From positions 90,367-154,366 of the forward strand of contig CABDWT010000012.1 of assembly GCA_901456055.1 (NCBI GenBank): a stretch of 64,000 nucleotides of DNA, in the 5' to 3' direction. Position numbers and translations under genes: made by a program. Positions 30,003 to 40,210 of the stretch are shown here, piece after piece. Source of the DNA: Phytobacter ursingii. GTDB taxonomy: Bacteria; Pseudomonadota; Gammaproteobacteria; Enterobacterales; Enterobacteriaceae. Within the stretch, counting starts at the first letter, position 1. Each line of letters starts with the position of its first letter. Below the pieces are notes generated by a model. It saw only the letters and a program-made list of their open reading frames with translations. It searched no databases and had not been told where the DNA came from.

Positions 30003-31592
30003 TCAGCTTAGTGCTAAAAGCTGGCGCGTATAGTCCTGCTGCGGCGCGCTAAACACGCGGCGGCACTCTCCCTGTTCAACCACCTCTCCCTGTTTCAGCA
30101 CAATCACCTGATGGCATAACGCGCGCACGACCTGCAAATCGTGACTGATAAAAATATAGGCCAGATGGTGCGTCTGCTGGAGCGATTTCAGTAAGGCGAG
30201 GATCTGCGCCTGCACCGTGCGATCAAGAGAGGAGGTGGGTTCATCCAGAATGATCAGCTCTGGTTTCAGTATTAATGCCCGGGCTATGGCAATACGCTGG
30301 CGCTGACCGCCTGAAAACTCAGCGGGGAAACGGCGGCGGGTTTCCGGATCCAGGCCAACCTCGTTCATCACTCTGATGACCTCGGCTTCCCGTGCTTCGC
30401 GCGTTAATGTCGGCTGGTGCACCAGTAATCCCTCTTCGATAATCTGCTGAACGTTCAGCCGTGGATTGAGCGAAGAGTTCGGATCCTGAAACACGACCTG
30501 AATGCGGTGGCGCACCGGTAACATTTGCTTGCGGTTCCACGTGTGCAGAGGGCTATCGCCAAAGTTGATGGCGCCCTGCGAGGCAATCAGGCGCAACAGA
30601 GCAAGCCCGGTGGTGCTCTTTCCGGAGCCCGACTCCCCGACCAGGCCCAGCGTTTCGCCTGCACGCAGGGTGAAGCTGATATTATTGACCACCCGATTTT
30701 CGCCCACCACACGTTTAAAGATACCTTTGCGGATGGGAAAACTGACGCCGAGATTGTCGACGCGCAGTAGCGCAGGTGTGTCCGGGTCAAGAGGAACCGG
30801 GTCGCCTGCGGGCTCGCTGTTCAACAGACGCCGGGTATAGGGATGGGACGGCGCGGCAAACAGTGCGCTGGCGCTGTTCTGCTCGACACACAGACCGTTT
30901 TGCATCACGGCGACGTTGTCTGCCAGTTTGCGCACGATGCTCAGGTTGTGGGTGATAAACAGAAGCCCCATATTCAGCTCCTGACGCAGTTCGCGCAGTA
31001 GCGTCAGGATTTGTGCCTGCACCGTCACATCCAGTGCGGTCGTGGGTTCATCGGCAATCAATAGCTCTGGACGGGTGAGCAGCGCCATGGCAATCATCAC
31101 GCGCTGGCGTTCGCCGCCGGAGAGCTGGTGGGGGAAATCCCCCAGGCGCTGACGGGCATTGCGGATACCCACCCGGTCCAGGCAGGTCAGGATCTCGGCC
31201 CGGGCGGCCTCACGGCGCATCCCCCGGTGTAGCGATAAGACCTCATAGAGCTGCTTTTCCACGCTATGCAGTGGGTTTAGCGACACCATCGGTTCCTGAA
31301 AAATCATCGCGATTTTATTGCCGCGTACCTGACGTAAGGTTTTCTCGCTGGCATGCAGCAGGCTTTCGCCATGAAAGAGGATATCGCCCTGCGGATAGAC
31401 TGCCGGCGGAGTGGGCAGCAGACGCAGAATCGACAATGCGCTCACGCTTTTGCCCGAGCCGGATTCGCCAACCAGCGCCAGTGTTTCACCCGCCTCAATT
31501 TGCAGCGAAAGCGAATCCACCACCGTGCGTTGCGTCTCCTGCTGACGAAAAGCGATAGACAGGGAATCAATGCGTAACAGGGGAGGGGTCAT
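30003..31592 (-). CDS. yejF: peptide ABC transporter ATPase YejF
   Basis: Fused ATPase of the YejABEF importer, with two complete nucleotide-binding domains in 529 aa. Each half has a Walker A (GESGSGKSV in the first, GESGSGKST in the second), an LSGGE/FSGGQ signature and a Walker B ([12 protein letters not shown] and [12 protein letters not shown]). The ATG at 31590-31592 starts one base after the yejE stop, so translation is coupled; the upstream in-frame extension overlaps yejE and is not used. In E. coli YejABEF takes up microcin C, and in Salmonella it aids resistance to antimicrobial peptides. Confidence 0.96.
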   Translation of the reverse strand: MTPPLLRIDSLSIAFRQQETQRTVVDSLSLQIEAGETLALVGESGSGKSVSALSILRLLPTPPAVYPQGDILFHGESLLHASEKTLRQVRGNKIAMIFQEPMVSLNPLHSVEKQLYEVLSLHRGMRREAARAEILTCLDRVGIRNARQRLGDFPHQLSGGERQRVMIAMALLTRPELLIADEPTTALDVTVQAQILTLLRELRQELNMGLLFITHNLSIVRKLADNVAVMQNGLCVEQNSASALFAAPSHPYTRRLLNSEPAGDPVPLDPDTPALLRVDNLGVSFPIRKGIFKRVVGENRVVNNISFTLRAGETLGLVGESGSGKSTTGLALLRLIASQGAINFGDSPLHTWNRKQMLPVRHRIQVVFQDPNSSLNPRLNVQQIIEEGLLVHQPTLTREAREAEVIRVMNEVGLDPETRRRFPAEFSGGQRQRIAIARALILKPELIILDEPTSSLDRTVQAQILALLKSLQQTHHLAYIFISHDLQVVRALCHQVIVLKQGEVVEQGECRRVFSAPQQDYTRQLLALS

Positions 31593-31593
31593 C

Positions 31594-32619
31594 TTATACC
31601 GCCTTGTTGGGGTCGAAGGCGTCGCGCACTGCTTCACCAATAAAAATTAATAGCGACAGGAGTACCGCCACGGACAAAAACGCCGCGATACCCAGCCAGG
31701 GCGCCTGCAGGTTGTTCTTCCCCTGCAGCAACAATTCGCCGAGCGACGGCGAACCCAGCGGTAAACCGAAGCCAAGGAAATCCAGCGAGGTAAGGGTGGA
31801 AATCGAGCTGCATAAAATAAACGGCAGGAAGGTCAGCGTGGCAACCATTGCATTGGGCAGCATGTGGCGCAGCATAATACTGCGATCGTTCACCCCCAGC
31901 GCCTGCGCCGCCCGGATATAGTCGAAATTTCGCGTGCGCAGAAACTCAGCGCGCACGACGCCGACCAGACTCATCCAGCCGAATAGCACCGTAATGGCCA
32001 GCAACCACCAGAAACCAGGCTGTACGACGCTGGAGAGGAGAATAATCAGGAACAGCGTTGGCATGCCTGACCAGACCTCAATAAAGCGCTGGCCCCACAG
32101 ATCGATTTTCCCGCCGTAATAGCCCTGTAGCGCGCCGGCAAGGACGCCGATAATGCAGGAGCAGAGCGTTAACATTAAGCCAAACAGTAATGAAATACGC
32201 GTTCCGTAAAGGATACGCGCCAGCACATCACCGCCGTTGGCATCGGTACCCAGCCAGTTCTGTTTCGAGGGCGGCGAGGGGAAAGGCTGAGTGGTGGCGT
32301 AGTTGATGCTGCGCGCGCCAAAACGAATGGGGGCCTGAAGCATCCAGCCATGTTGAGCGATTTGTTGCTGCAGCCAGGGATCCTGATAATCCGCAGACGT
32401 AGCAAACGGACCGCCGAATTCGCTCTCGCTATAGTCAAAAATGACCGGCGCATACCAGCTTCCCTGGTAACGCACCAGTAGCGGCTTATCATTGGCGATC
32501 AGTTCGGCAAACAGGCTGAATATAAAGATCAGCAGAAAAATCCACAGTGACCAAAAGCCGCGGCGATTATGGCGAAAACGCGCCCAGCGAGTCTGATTGA
32601 CGTAGCTTAATTGAAACAT
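31594..32619 (-). CDS. yejE: peptide ABC transporter permease YejE
   Basis: 341-aa inner-membrane permease of the OppC type, the same length as E. coli YejE. One N-terminal helix (~30-50), a periplasmic segment, then five helices. The EAA loop region, seen as EFLRTRNFDYIRAAQALGVND, contacts the ATPase. The ATG overlaps the yejB stop by one base. Confidence 0.96.
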   Translation of the reverse strand: MFQLSYVNQTRWARFRHNRRGFWSLWIFLLIFIFSLFAELIANDKPLLVRYQGSWYAPVIFDYSESEFGGPFATSADYQDPWLQQQIAQHGWMLQAPIRFGARSINYATTQPFPSPPSKQNWLGTDANGGDVLARILYGTRISLLFGLMLTLCSCIIGVLAGALQGYYGGKIDLWGQRFIEVWSGMPTLFLIILLSSVVQPGFWWLLAITVLFGWMSLVGVVRAEFLRTRNFDYIRAAQALGVNDRSIMLRHMLPNAMVATLTFLPFILCSSISTLTSLDFLGFGLPLGSPSLGELLLQGKNNLQAPWLGIAAFLSVAVLLSLLIFIGEAVRDAFDPNKAV

Positions 32620-33719
32620 CAGCGTCCCTCGAAATCGATGCGCGGGTCGACCAGCGTATAGCTAATGTCACTGAGAATATTCAGCAACAGGCCGATAAGC
32701 GTGAAAATATAAAGCGTGCCGAACATGACCGGATAGTCGCGCGAGACGGTGGCCTCGTAGCCCAAAAGCCCCAGGCCATTAAGCGAGAAGATGACTTCAA
32801 TGAGTAGCGAACCGGTAAAAAACATACTGATAAAGGTGGCCGGAAAGCCTGCAATCACCAACAACATCGCGTTACGAAACACATGTTTGCGCATGATGCC
32901 GCCTTCGCTGACACCTTTTGCGCGCGCGGTGACCACATACTGCTTGCGGATTTCATCCATAAAAGAGTTTTTGGTCAGCATGGTCAAGGCCGCAAACCCG
33001 CCGATGACGGTGGCCAGCACAGGCAGGGTGATATGCCACAGGTAGTCGGTAATCTTACCGTACCAGGGCAGGGTGTCGAAGTTTGACGAAACCAGCCCGC
33101 GCAGCGGGAAGATATCGTAATAGCTCCCCCCCGCAAAAAAGACAATCAGCAAAATAGCAAACAGGAATGCGGGTATGGCATAGCCGATGATAATAAACGC
33201 GCTGCTCCAGACGTCGAACCGACTACCGTTGTAGACCGCTTTGCGGATCCCAAGGGGAATTGACACAAGGTAGATGATCAGCGTTCCCCACAGCCCAAGC
33301 GTGACGGAAACCGGCAGGCTCTCTTTGATCAGCTGTAGCACGGAGGCGCTGCGGAACAAGCTATTGCCGAAATCTAAACGGACGTAATCCCAGAGCATCC
33401 TGAAATAACGCTCATGAATCGGTTTGTCGAAACCGTAGCGCTTGGTGATTTCAGCAATAACTTCCGGGTCCAATCCACGCCCGCCGCGATAGCGGCTGTC
33501 GTTGCTGGTGGCGCTGCCCACGCCGGTACGGGCATGCGTGGCGCCGCCGCCTTCAGCCGTACTGCCCGGCAGACCACTCTGGTTACCGAATTCAATCGCC
33601 GCAATGGCCTGATCGACCGGCCCGCCGGGGGCAATCTGCACGATAAAAAAGTTAATGGTGATAATCGCCCACAAGGTGGGAATGATCAGCAATAAGCGTC
33701 GAATAAAATAGGCGCCCAT
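32619..33719 (-). CDS. yejB: peptide ABC transporter permease YejB
   Basis: 366-aa OppB-type permease (364 in E. coli). It starts [19 protein letters not shown], typical of the subfamily. A Gly-rich periplasmic loop (~50-85) holds a run of Gly, Ser, Thr and Arg. Six helices, and the EAA loop near [21 protein letters not shown]. It lies nine bases downstream of yejA and overlaps yejE by one base. Confidence 0.96.
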   Translation of the reverse strand: MGAYFIRRLLLIIPTLWAIITINFFIVQIAPGGPVDQAIAAIEFGNQSGLPGSTAEGGGATHARTGVGSATSNDSRYRGGRGLDPEVIAEITKRYGFDKPIHERYFRMLWDYVRLDFGNSLFRSASVLQLIKESLPVSVTLGLWGTLIIYLVSIPLGIRKAVYNGSRFDVWSSAFIIIGYAIPAFLFAILLIVFFAGGSYYDIFPLRGLVSSNFDTLPWYGKITDYLWHITLPVLATVIGGFAALTMLTKNSFMDEIRKQYVVTARAKGVSEGGIMRKHVFRNAMLLVIAGFPATFISMFFTGSLLIEVIFSLNGLGLLGYEATVSRDYPVMFGTLYIFTLIGLLLNILSDISYTLVDPRIDFEGR

Positions 33720-33728
33720 TCCGTCTCC

Positions 33729-35537
33729 TTAGCGTCTGTCTGCGGGCAGTTTTGCCGCTTTGTTCACGTCATACCACCAGGTATCAAAACCCAGAGAATA
33801 GACGGGGCGAATGCCAGGCATCGAGAACTTGTCCCAGTAGGCCACCTGATCGGCTGCCATGTACCACATGGGCAACATGTAATAATTCCAGGTCAGCACC
33901 CGGTCGAGTGCCCGCCCCAGCGGTAGCAGCTTTTGCTTGTCTCCCTGCGCCTGGATAATTTGCGCGATCAGTTCATCCAGCACCGGGCTTTTGACGCCTG
34001 GAGAGTTATAGGTTGAATCAATGTATTGCGAGCTCCAGGAGATTTGCAGATCGGAACTGGGCCACGGCATCGCCCGCCAGACGCGGGGCATCATGTCGTA
34101 ATCGCGGGTGCGCAGGCGATTGGTAATCTGCGAGTTATCGACCTGGCGGACGTCCATCGTAATACCCAGCCGCGCCAGGTTGTGCTGAAACGGCAGCACC
34201 CACTGATTGTTGCCGCCAGAAGGCAGCAGCATCTCGAAAACGAAAGGTTTACCGGTCCGGGTGTTTATCAGCTTCTGGTCTTTCATCTCCCAACCCGCCT
34301 GCTTAAGTAGCTCGCTGGCTTTCAGCAGATTCTCACGGTCATAGCCATCGCCTTTGGATACTGGCGGGGTATAAATAGAGGTGAAAACCTCAGGCGGCAG
34401 ATCGGCTTTCATCGGCGCCAGCAGCATTAGCTCTGCGGCATCCGGATAATTACGCGCGGCATATTCAGTGTTCTGAAAATAGCTGTTGGTGCGGCTGTAG
34501 GCGTTATAAAACAGCGCCTTGTTCATCCACTCAAAATCAAAGGCCAGCGAGACAGCTTCACGAACCCGACGGTCATTAAACACGGGCCGCTGGATATTAA
34601 ATGCCAGCCAGCGGGTATCCTGCGCGGAGGTGTTGGGCTGTTCATCTTTAATGATATAGCCACGGTCGAAATTGCTGCCGATATAGCGCGTCGCCCAGTT
34701 TTTTGCGCTGCCTTCGGTGCGCATATCGAACGCGCCGGCTTTAAAGGCTTCGAAGGCCACATTGTCATCAAGGTAATAGTCATAACGGATGCTGTCGAAA
34801 TTCCAGCGTCCGCGATTGACCGGCAGCGTCGCGCCCCAGTAGTCCTTTACGCGCGAGTAAGTCACGTACTGCCCCATTCGCCAACTGGTGATGCGATAAG
34901 GGCCGCTACCGAGGGGAGGGGACGAGAGCGGGTCGCTGAGTTTATGATCTTTCCAGAATTTCTCAGGCATCACTGGCAGGGAGAAAAGGCTAAGCATGTT
35001 CTCCTTGCCTGGCTCACCCAGTTCGAAACGCACCGTCAACGGCGAAATGGCTTTCGCCGTGGTTCCCTTATAGATCAGACGGAATTGCGGTACCCCTTCG
35101 GTCATAAACTTATTGAAGGTGAATGCCACATCACTGGCGCGAATTGGCGAGCCGTCGTGGAACGTCGCGCGCGGATTAATCGAGACCTCGACCCATGAAT
35201 AATCATCGGCGTAGCGGGCTAGCTCTGCAATCAGCGGATAGTAGCTGCCTGGCTCATCGTCGGAGGTGGTAAATAAGCTGTCATAGAGCGACTCGGTGCG
35301 CACGGCGGCATTACCGCGCAGTGCAAAACGGTTGAAGCTATCGAAGGTACCGAGATATGAAAGCGTAATATTTCCGCCTTTAGGCGCAGCCGGATTCACA
35401 TAGTCAAAATGGGAGAAATTGATAGCATATTTAGGCTCGCCGATAACGGCAAACGCGTAATTCTCTTTAATGGTTTGCGCATAGGTTACTGTGCCTACCA
35501 GCAGCAAACTTAATATAAACAGGCGCACAAACTTCAT
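33729..35537 (-). CDS. yejA: periplasmic peptide-binding protein YejA
   Basis: Extracellular solute-binding protein of family 5 for the YejABEF importer. The 602 aa start from the ATG at 35535-35537, giving a 20-residue signal peptide (cleavage after TYA). A GTG/ATG extension upstream to 35588 lacks a ribosome-binding site. Features include FDTWW near the end and the RRVREAVSLAFDFEWMNKALF segment typical of family 5. It is the first gene of yejABEF; pdeN lies upstream on the same strand with ~95 bases between. Confidence 0.95.
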   Translation of the reverse strand: MKFVRLFILSLLLVGTVTYAQTIKENYAFAVIGEPKYAINFSHFDYVNPAAPKGGNITLSYLGTFDSFNRFALRGNAAVRTESLYDSLFTTSDDEPGSYYPLIAELARYADDYSWVEVSINPRATFHDGSPIRASDVAFTFNKFMTEGVPQFRLIYKGTTAKAISPLTVRFELGEPGKENMLSLFSLPVMPEKFWKDHKLSDPLSSPPLGSGPYRITSWRMGQYVTYSRVKDYWGATLPVNRGRWNFDSIRYDYYLDDNVAFEAFKAGAFDMRTEGSAKNWATRYIGSNFDRGYIIKDEQPNTSAQDTRWLAFNIQRPVFNDRRVREAVSLAFDFEWMNKALFYNAYSRTNSYFQNTEYAARNYPDAAELMLLAPMKADLPPEVFTSIYTPPVSKGDGYDRENLLKASELLKQAGWEMKDQKLINTRTGKPFVFEMLLPSGGNNQWVLPFQHNLARLGITMDVRQVDNSQITNRLRTRDYDMMPRVWRAMPWPSSDLQISWSSQYIDSTYNSPGVKSPVLDELIAQIIQAQGDKQKLLPLGRALDRVLTWNYYMLPMWYMAADQVAYWDKFSMPGIRPVYSLGFDTWWYDVNKAAKLPADRR

Positions 35538-35632
35538 CGGGCGGGATCCTTTACCTGTGGCGCGCCGGGCGCGCCAACGTTTTCTCATTGAATAATAAGG
35601 GAGGGGGCGCCCGTTGTGAAATAATTAACGGC

Positions 35633-37189
35633 TTAAAGTCGTGATGAAAACTGCGGGGGATGCCACATCGTGAACTGTTCGAGTGTCATCGGGCGGCTGA
35701 AATAGTAACCCTGCATGAAATTAACGCCATTTTCCCGTAACCAGCGGGCCTGTTCCGGCGTTTCGACACCTTCTGCTACGGTGGCCATATTCAGCCGTTT
35801 CGCCAGCGTCAGCACGGCATCAAGCACCGGTGAGGTGATGGTTTCCGTGCCGATAGCATTCACAAAGCCGCGATCGATTTTGAGATAATCTACGGTGAAG
35901 CGTTCAAGGTAGATCAGCGCGCTGTGACCGGTGCCGAAATCATCAATGGCAATTTCATATCCCTCATCATGCAGCCACTGGAATAATTTCACCGCTTCAC
36001 TCTGGCGCAACATATCCCGCTCAGTGATTTCCAGCACCAGACGGAAATAGTCATCCGGAAGGGAATGAGTAAACTGGCGAATATCCTCAGCAAAGCTTTC
36101 AACATGCAAATGGCCGGGCGAGATATTGATACCCAGTTTGGCCCCCTGGGGCAGCAGCGTTTGTAAGACCGGCGCATCGTGGGCAATAAGCTTAAACAGA
36201 TGCAGCGTCAGCGGCACAATCAGCTGTTGCGCCTCGGCGTACTGGATAAACGCATCTGGCGGGATTTCGCCGGCGGTGGGGTGTTTCCAGCGCATCAGCA
36301 CTTCGACACCACGCACACGCAGTTCAGTGGAATCAACCACGGGTTGATACACCACATAAAACTGATTTTGTTTAATTGCGGTAAGGATCTCTTTGCCAGG
36401 ACGCATTCGGATATACAGATACCAGGCGGTCAGCAAACCCACCAGTGTACCCATCATGCCGCCAAACAGCAGGGCAAACTGTATGTCTTCGGGCTTCCAG
36501 TTCTCGGTATAAAGATGAATGGTCAGCGGAAAACCAGCAAGATGAGCCGTGCGAAACGGCGTGGTTTTCACGGTCCGCAGATCGACAAGACCCGTCGAAA
36601 AGGTGGAGATCGCGTTGTTGCCAATACCGAGAGCAATACCGGTCAGCTCTTGTTGCTGTGAGGTATAAAGCAGGAAAGGGGTGAGGTTCACATTGAGTGA
36701 GACAAAAACGCCGCGGTCATCAAGCAAGGTGCTGCGGAACCACATCGCAATCGCAGGTTTATCCGGCATCATTGGTGTACCGGGCAAGATGACCATATCA
36801 AAGTTTTTATTCAGATCAATTTCCGGTAAGAGATCCTTCATTGGAACATGCATCTCGCCCGTCGCGGAAGAACAAAATGCGTCATCGTTTTTAACTAATA
36901 AAAATGCGCGAACATTCATGCTAAAAGCGGCACGCGAGGTCAGCTCGCTGGCGACATCCGCGCATTCATTGAGCGTTAGCGGCTGGAGCGACTCCGCGGT
37001 GGTTTTGATATCGCTAAAATAGTCTGTGAGCCAGTGCTGCATGCCCGCGAGTACGGCATTCATCTTTTGTTCATGTCTTTTCTGAACGACTAAAAACTGA
37101 ATACCGCTAACGGCAATAGCCGCGAAGAGACCGACCAGAAAGCTAAACAGAAGAATTTTCCGGCTGGCGGAAAAGGTGCGGGTCAACAT
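35633..37189 (-). CDS. pdeN: cyclic-di-GMP phosphodiesterase PdeN (Rtn)
   Basis: Membrane-bound EAL-domain phosphodiesterase with an N-terminal CSS-motif sensor. The 518 aa equal E. coli length when the ATG at 37187-37189 is used; GTG one codon earlier is an alternative. Transmembrane helices at ~12-32 and ~240-260 flank the periplasmic CSS domain, which has the FCSSATGEM motif and a second conserved Cys in LNECADV. The EAL domain has E-V-L in place of E-A-L (VEVLMRW), plus IDDFGTGHSAL, LKIDRGFV and VAEGVET, so it is probably active. In E. coli the CSS cysteines sense periplasmic redox state. Confidence 0.94.
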   Translation of the reverse strand: MLTRTFSASRKILLFSFLVGLFAAIAVSGIQFLVVQKRHEQKMNAVLAGMQHWLTDYFSDIKTTAESLQPLTLNECADVASELTSRAAFSMNVRAFLLVKNDDAFCSSATGEMHVPMKDLLPEIDLNKNFDMVILPGTPMMPDKPAIAMWFRSTLLDDRGVFVSLNVNLTPFLLYTSQQQELTGIALGIGNNAISTFSTGLVDLRTVKTTPFRTAHLAGFPLTIHLYTENWKPEDIQFALLFGGMMGTLVGLLTAWYLYIRMRPGKEILTAIKQNQFYVVYQPVVDSTELRVRGVEVLMRWKHPTAGEIPPDAFIQYAEAQQLIVPLTLHLFKLIAHDAPVLQTLLPQGAKLGINISPGHLHVESFAEDIRQFTHSLPDDYFRLVLEITERDMLRQSEAVKLFQWLHDEGYEIAIDDFGTGHSALIYLERFTVDYLKIDRGFVNAIGTETITSPVLDAVLTLAKRLNMATVAEGVETPEQARWLRENGVNFMQGYYFSRPMTLEQFTMWHPPQFSSRL

Positions 37190-37312
37190 CACTTATATCC
37201 ATATCTGGCGAATTTGAGCGGGAAAAAGCCAGGCGTTTGATCTGTCTGATTTCCTGGAATATAGCCTGGAAAGACTGAATGAGACATATAAACATGCAAG
37301 AAAATTGAGCAT

Positions 37313-37340
37313 AAAAAAACACCGCCGAAGCAGTGTTCTT
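37313..37340 (-). terminator. mepS terminator
   Basis: AACACTGC-TTCG-GCGGTGTT hairpin (one G-T pair) on the minus strand followed by a U run, ~45 bases after the mepS stop. Confidence 0.88.
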
Positions 37341-37384
37341 TTATCGTTTCGCGTCAGCCAAGGGATAACCGACGAAAACATGCG

Positions 37385-37948
37385 TTAGCTGCGGGACAGT
37401 ATACGGCGCGCTTCGTTGTAGCGTTTCTTCCAGTACGGTTCATCCATGCTGGAAATTACCACACCGCTACTGGTCGAAGCATGGACAAACTGGTTATTGC
37501 CAATGTAGATACCTACATGGCGACCCGTCGACCCTGCCCTGAACAACACCAGGTCACCGGTACGCAAACTGGTGCGTGATACCGATTTACCCATTTCCTG
37601 CTGTTCGTAAGTTGAACGCGGTAATTCTAAACCAAACTGCTCACGGAAAGTGCGCTGGACGAAGCCGGAACAATCAATACCTTTCTTAGTGTCGCCGCCT
37701 AAGCGGTAACGCACACCCTTCCAGTCAGCATATTGATCGAGGATGCGATTTTTCACATCCAGATTACGCACCATATTTTCAAATTCATCCTGAGAGGCTT
37801 GCAGTGAAGAGATATCTTCGCCCACAGCATGCGTCTCAGAATGCATGTTCTTCGCGGTATTTGTTGAACAAGCTGATAACAGAACCGCCACTGCTACCGC
37901 GGGAATCGCCCGCAAGATATATCTCAAAATCGGCTGAGATTTGACCAT
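37385..37948 (-). CDS. mepS: murein DD-endopeptidase MepS (Spr), lipoprotein
   Basis: Outer-membrane lipoprotein that cleaves D-Ala-mDAP cross-links for peptidoglycan growth; its level is controlled by NlpI-Prc in E. coli. 187 aa (188 in E. coli). The lipobox LSAC predicts lipidation at Cys27. The NlpC/P60 domain has catalytic Cys93 (precursor numbering) in DCSGFVQRT, the basic His in GRHVGIYIG and the third polar residue in FVHAST. Confidence 0.96.
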   Translation of the reverse strand: MVKSQPILRYILRAIPAVAVAVLLSACSTNTAKNMHSETHAVGEDISSLQASQDEFENMVRNLDVKNRILDQYADWKGVRYRLGGDTKKGIDCSGFVQRTFREQFGLELPRSTYEQQEMGKSVSRTSLRTGDLVLFRAGSTGRHVGIYIGNNQFVHASTSSGVVISSMDEPYWKKRYNEARRILSRS

Positions 37949-38382
37949 GTTAATTATTTTCCCTTGAAGTCCTTAACGATAAATATCGTTATAAAAAATG
38001 CCAACGCAGCGAGAGTAATTACCTGTATGCAATGAGACAATTACCAGTGGTCAAATCTGTGGGTGAACGCACAAATTTATTCTTTATGAAAATAATCGCT
38101 CATTTGCTCAAAGCAGACCCGAGATTACCCTATCACCTCGGGCATTGCGAGCGCTTTTCTGTGATTTTTTATAAGAAATTATGATACAGAAAGTTAATTA
38201 TCAGGAATGGCTAAAAAAACGGCAATTTAGGTTAAAAATCATGCAACTCACTCATTTGAATAGTGATTGTTATGACAGCGTGATGACAGAAAACACGAAA
38301 TTTCGGCAAATTTGCGTCAGGGATCGAAAACGATCCCTGATGATTAACGTTCAATCGTGTTATTAAAGTGTATAAAAGTTGT
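37949..38382. other. mepS upstream / lpxT downstream region
   Basis: 434 bases without a convincing gene. An inverted repeat CAGGGATCG/CGATCCCTG at 38318-38338 may help terminate lpxT, although no U run follows. A 61-codon frame at 38181-38366 lacks a ribosome-binding site and recognisable content. The mepS promoter should lie near 37950-38100. Confidence 0.45.
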
Positions 38383-39075
38383 TTAATTGCCCGGTAGGTA
38401 ACGATCAAACAGGCTAATTATTTTGTCGCTAAGTGATGTCATAAGGCACCAGGGCAGACCAATCAACGCCACAGAAAGAGAGCCAACGGCAATATCGGTA
38501 AACCAGTGAGCGCCAATCATCACGCGTGGGAAGGCGAAAACCACAGCTATAATCAGGGCAATGCCGAACGCTTTTTTACCGAAATACCGCAACATGATCG
38601 CAGAAAAAATAAGCAACATCATACCATGATCGCCCGGGAAACTGTCTTTGGAGGCGTCTTTGGTCGGGAAATTCAGTAATTCACTGACCCGATGAATACC
38701 GTTAAAAAATAGTGTTGGGCTTTCGCGTTTAACGGGAATAAGTAATTGCGCAAGCTGATTAATAACCACCGCGAAAAGCAACATCGTCAGGCCAATGATG
38801 AGAATACGACGACGTCCTACGCGGTCTTCACGCAACCAGAACGACAGCATCAGGCAGCCCATAGCAATAAGCGAGCAGGCGTCAAAAGCGCGGTTGTTGG
38901 TCAGCGCGACCAGCCACAGGAAAGCACGACTCTCAACGAGGCCGTTATTAAAGAAGTGGAAAATTGCCGCATCCAGCGGAAACCAGAATCCATGATTGAC
39001 TGGCAGATACCATGACAGGAACAGCGCAAATCCAGCGAGATTAAGCAAAAAAATAAGAGGTAAACGAGTCTTCAT
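38383..39075 (-). CDS. lpxT: lipid A 1-diphosphate synthase LpxT
   Basis: Inner-membrane PAP2-family enzyme that transfers a phosphate from undecaprenyl pyrophosphate to the 1-position of lipid A on the periplasmic side. 230 aa (237 in E. coli; the C-terminal tail is shorter). Six helices; PAP2 motifs are KRESP, FPGDHG and RVMIGAHWFTD with the catalytic histidines. In E. coli a PmrA-induced small peptide inhibits the enzyme. Confidence 0.94.
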   Translation of the reverse strand: MKTRLPLIFLLNLAGFALFLSWYLPVNHGFWFPLDAAIFHFFNNGLVESRAFLWLVALTNNRAFDACSLIAMGCLMLSFWLREDRVGRRRILIIGLTMLLFAVVINQLAQLLIPVKRESPTLFFNGIHRVSELLNFPTKDASKDSFPGDHGMMLLIFSAIMLRYFGKKAFGIALIIAVVFAFPRVMIGAHWFTDIAVGSLSVALIGLPWCLMTSLSDKIISLFDRYLPGN

Positions 39076-39117
39076 CTTTAACCATTTTTAAACAACACGG
39101 GCAAAACAGTAGTGTCC

Positions 39118-40095
39118 TTAACCTAAACGAAGCTTCAACAAACTGGCCTGCAAGGCATTCCAGTCCGCTTCGGAGGCGGTGATGAGCTCAATTCGGCTGT
39201 CGGGCGGCGCGACGTTTTGCGTCTCAATATGCAGATCCAGCCCCTGGCGATTAATGCGCACCAGCCCCTCGGGAATGCGCATTACACCCTTGACGCGTTC
39301 CACGGGCGCAAGGCGCGCCCACTCAAGCAAACCAATGGTGTCAAACTGCGTATCCGCGTCAAAGATCCAGCCGCACGCATGGTGGCCCTGACCACTGTTG
39401 AGGCTGCGTCGCCAGCTCTGATGTTCCGGCAAACTTAACGCTGCCAGGCCTTTTCTTTCGCCGGTGTGGTGGTGATGTTCGGCACTGGCTGGAAGTGTGC
39501 GCAGATTGCGGCGTGGGTTATCCAGCAGCGACACGGGAATGTTGCCCTGTGTGGCGTTAATACGTAGACGGTCGCCGCCATGTTGCTGCCACCATGCTTC
39601 CAGCGCTTGCTGGCTCCCGGCGCTGGCGCGGTCTTGTTTATTCGCGACAATAATGTCAGCCGCCGCCAGCTGATCGCGAAAGTTTTCATTACCCGTCACT
39701 TTTTCATCCAGCAACTGGCGTGGGTCAATGAGACACAGGGTAGCGCGCAGATCGATCCACGGCTCATAGACGGGGGCGGTAAGCATATCGAGAATCTGTT
39801 TTGGATGCCCGAGGCCAGTGGGTTCTATCAGTAAACGATCGGGTTTTCCCTGGCGCAGTAGCGTATTGAGGCCAACCTGCATTGGCAGACCGTTTACGCA
39901 GCACATGCATCCGCCGGGGATCTCTTTTAACAAGGCGCCACTGTCTGCCAGTAATGCGCCGTCAATACCGACTTCGCCAAATTCATTGACCAGGACGGCC
40001 CATTTCTCGTTGGGCTCTTTATTTGCCAGCATATGGAGAATGGACGTGGTCTTCCCGCTGCCAAGAAAGCCAGTAATCAGATTCGTTTTCGTCAC
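39118..40095 (-). CDS. yeiR: COG0523 GTP-dependent zinc metallochaperone YeiR
   Basis: G3E-family GTPase of the COG0523 group, linked in E. coli to zinc handling. The 325 aa start at a GTG at 40093-40095 with GGAG five bases upstream; a longer frame to 40116 lacks this. Walker A GFLGSGKTT, the metal-binding GGCMCC motif, a NKQD guanine motif and a His-rich stretch (EHHHHTGE) near the C-terminal domain are visible. yeiQ lies upstream on the same strand. Confidence 0.93.
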   Translation of the reverse strand: MTKTNLITGFLGSGKTTSILHMLANKEPNEKWAVLVNEFGEVGIDGALLADSGALLKEIPGGCMCCVNGLPMQVGLNTLLRQGKPDRLLIEPTGLGHPKQILDMLTAPVYEPWIDLRATLCLIDPRQLLDEKVTGNENFRDQLAAADIIVANKQDRASAGSQQALEAWWQQHGGDRLRINATQGNIPVSLLDNPRRNLRTLPASAEHHHHTGERKGLAALSLPEHQSWRRSLNSGQGHHACGWIFDADTQFDTIGLLEWARLAPVERVKGVMRIPEGLVRINRQGLDLHIETQNVAPPDSRIELITASEADWNALQASLLKLRLG

Positions 40096-40210
40096 GTTCA
40101 CTCCAGAATTACGCACAATAATAAGTGCAATAATCCTGACGAAAATTGACTAAAAAGAGAAGGGCAGGAGCGGATAAAGCACTTTCCGCCCCTTTTAATG
40201 GCAGAAAATG

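Noticed and set aside
37193-37381. 62-codon minus frame between pdeN and mepS
   Set aside because: It covers the mepS terminator hairpin and has no ribosome-binding site.
38181-38366. 61-codon plus frame upstream of lpxT
   Set aside because: AT-rich, no ribosome-binding site, ends in an inverted repeat; no family resemblance.
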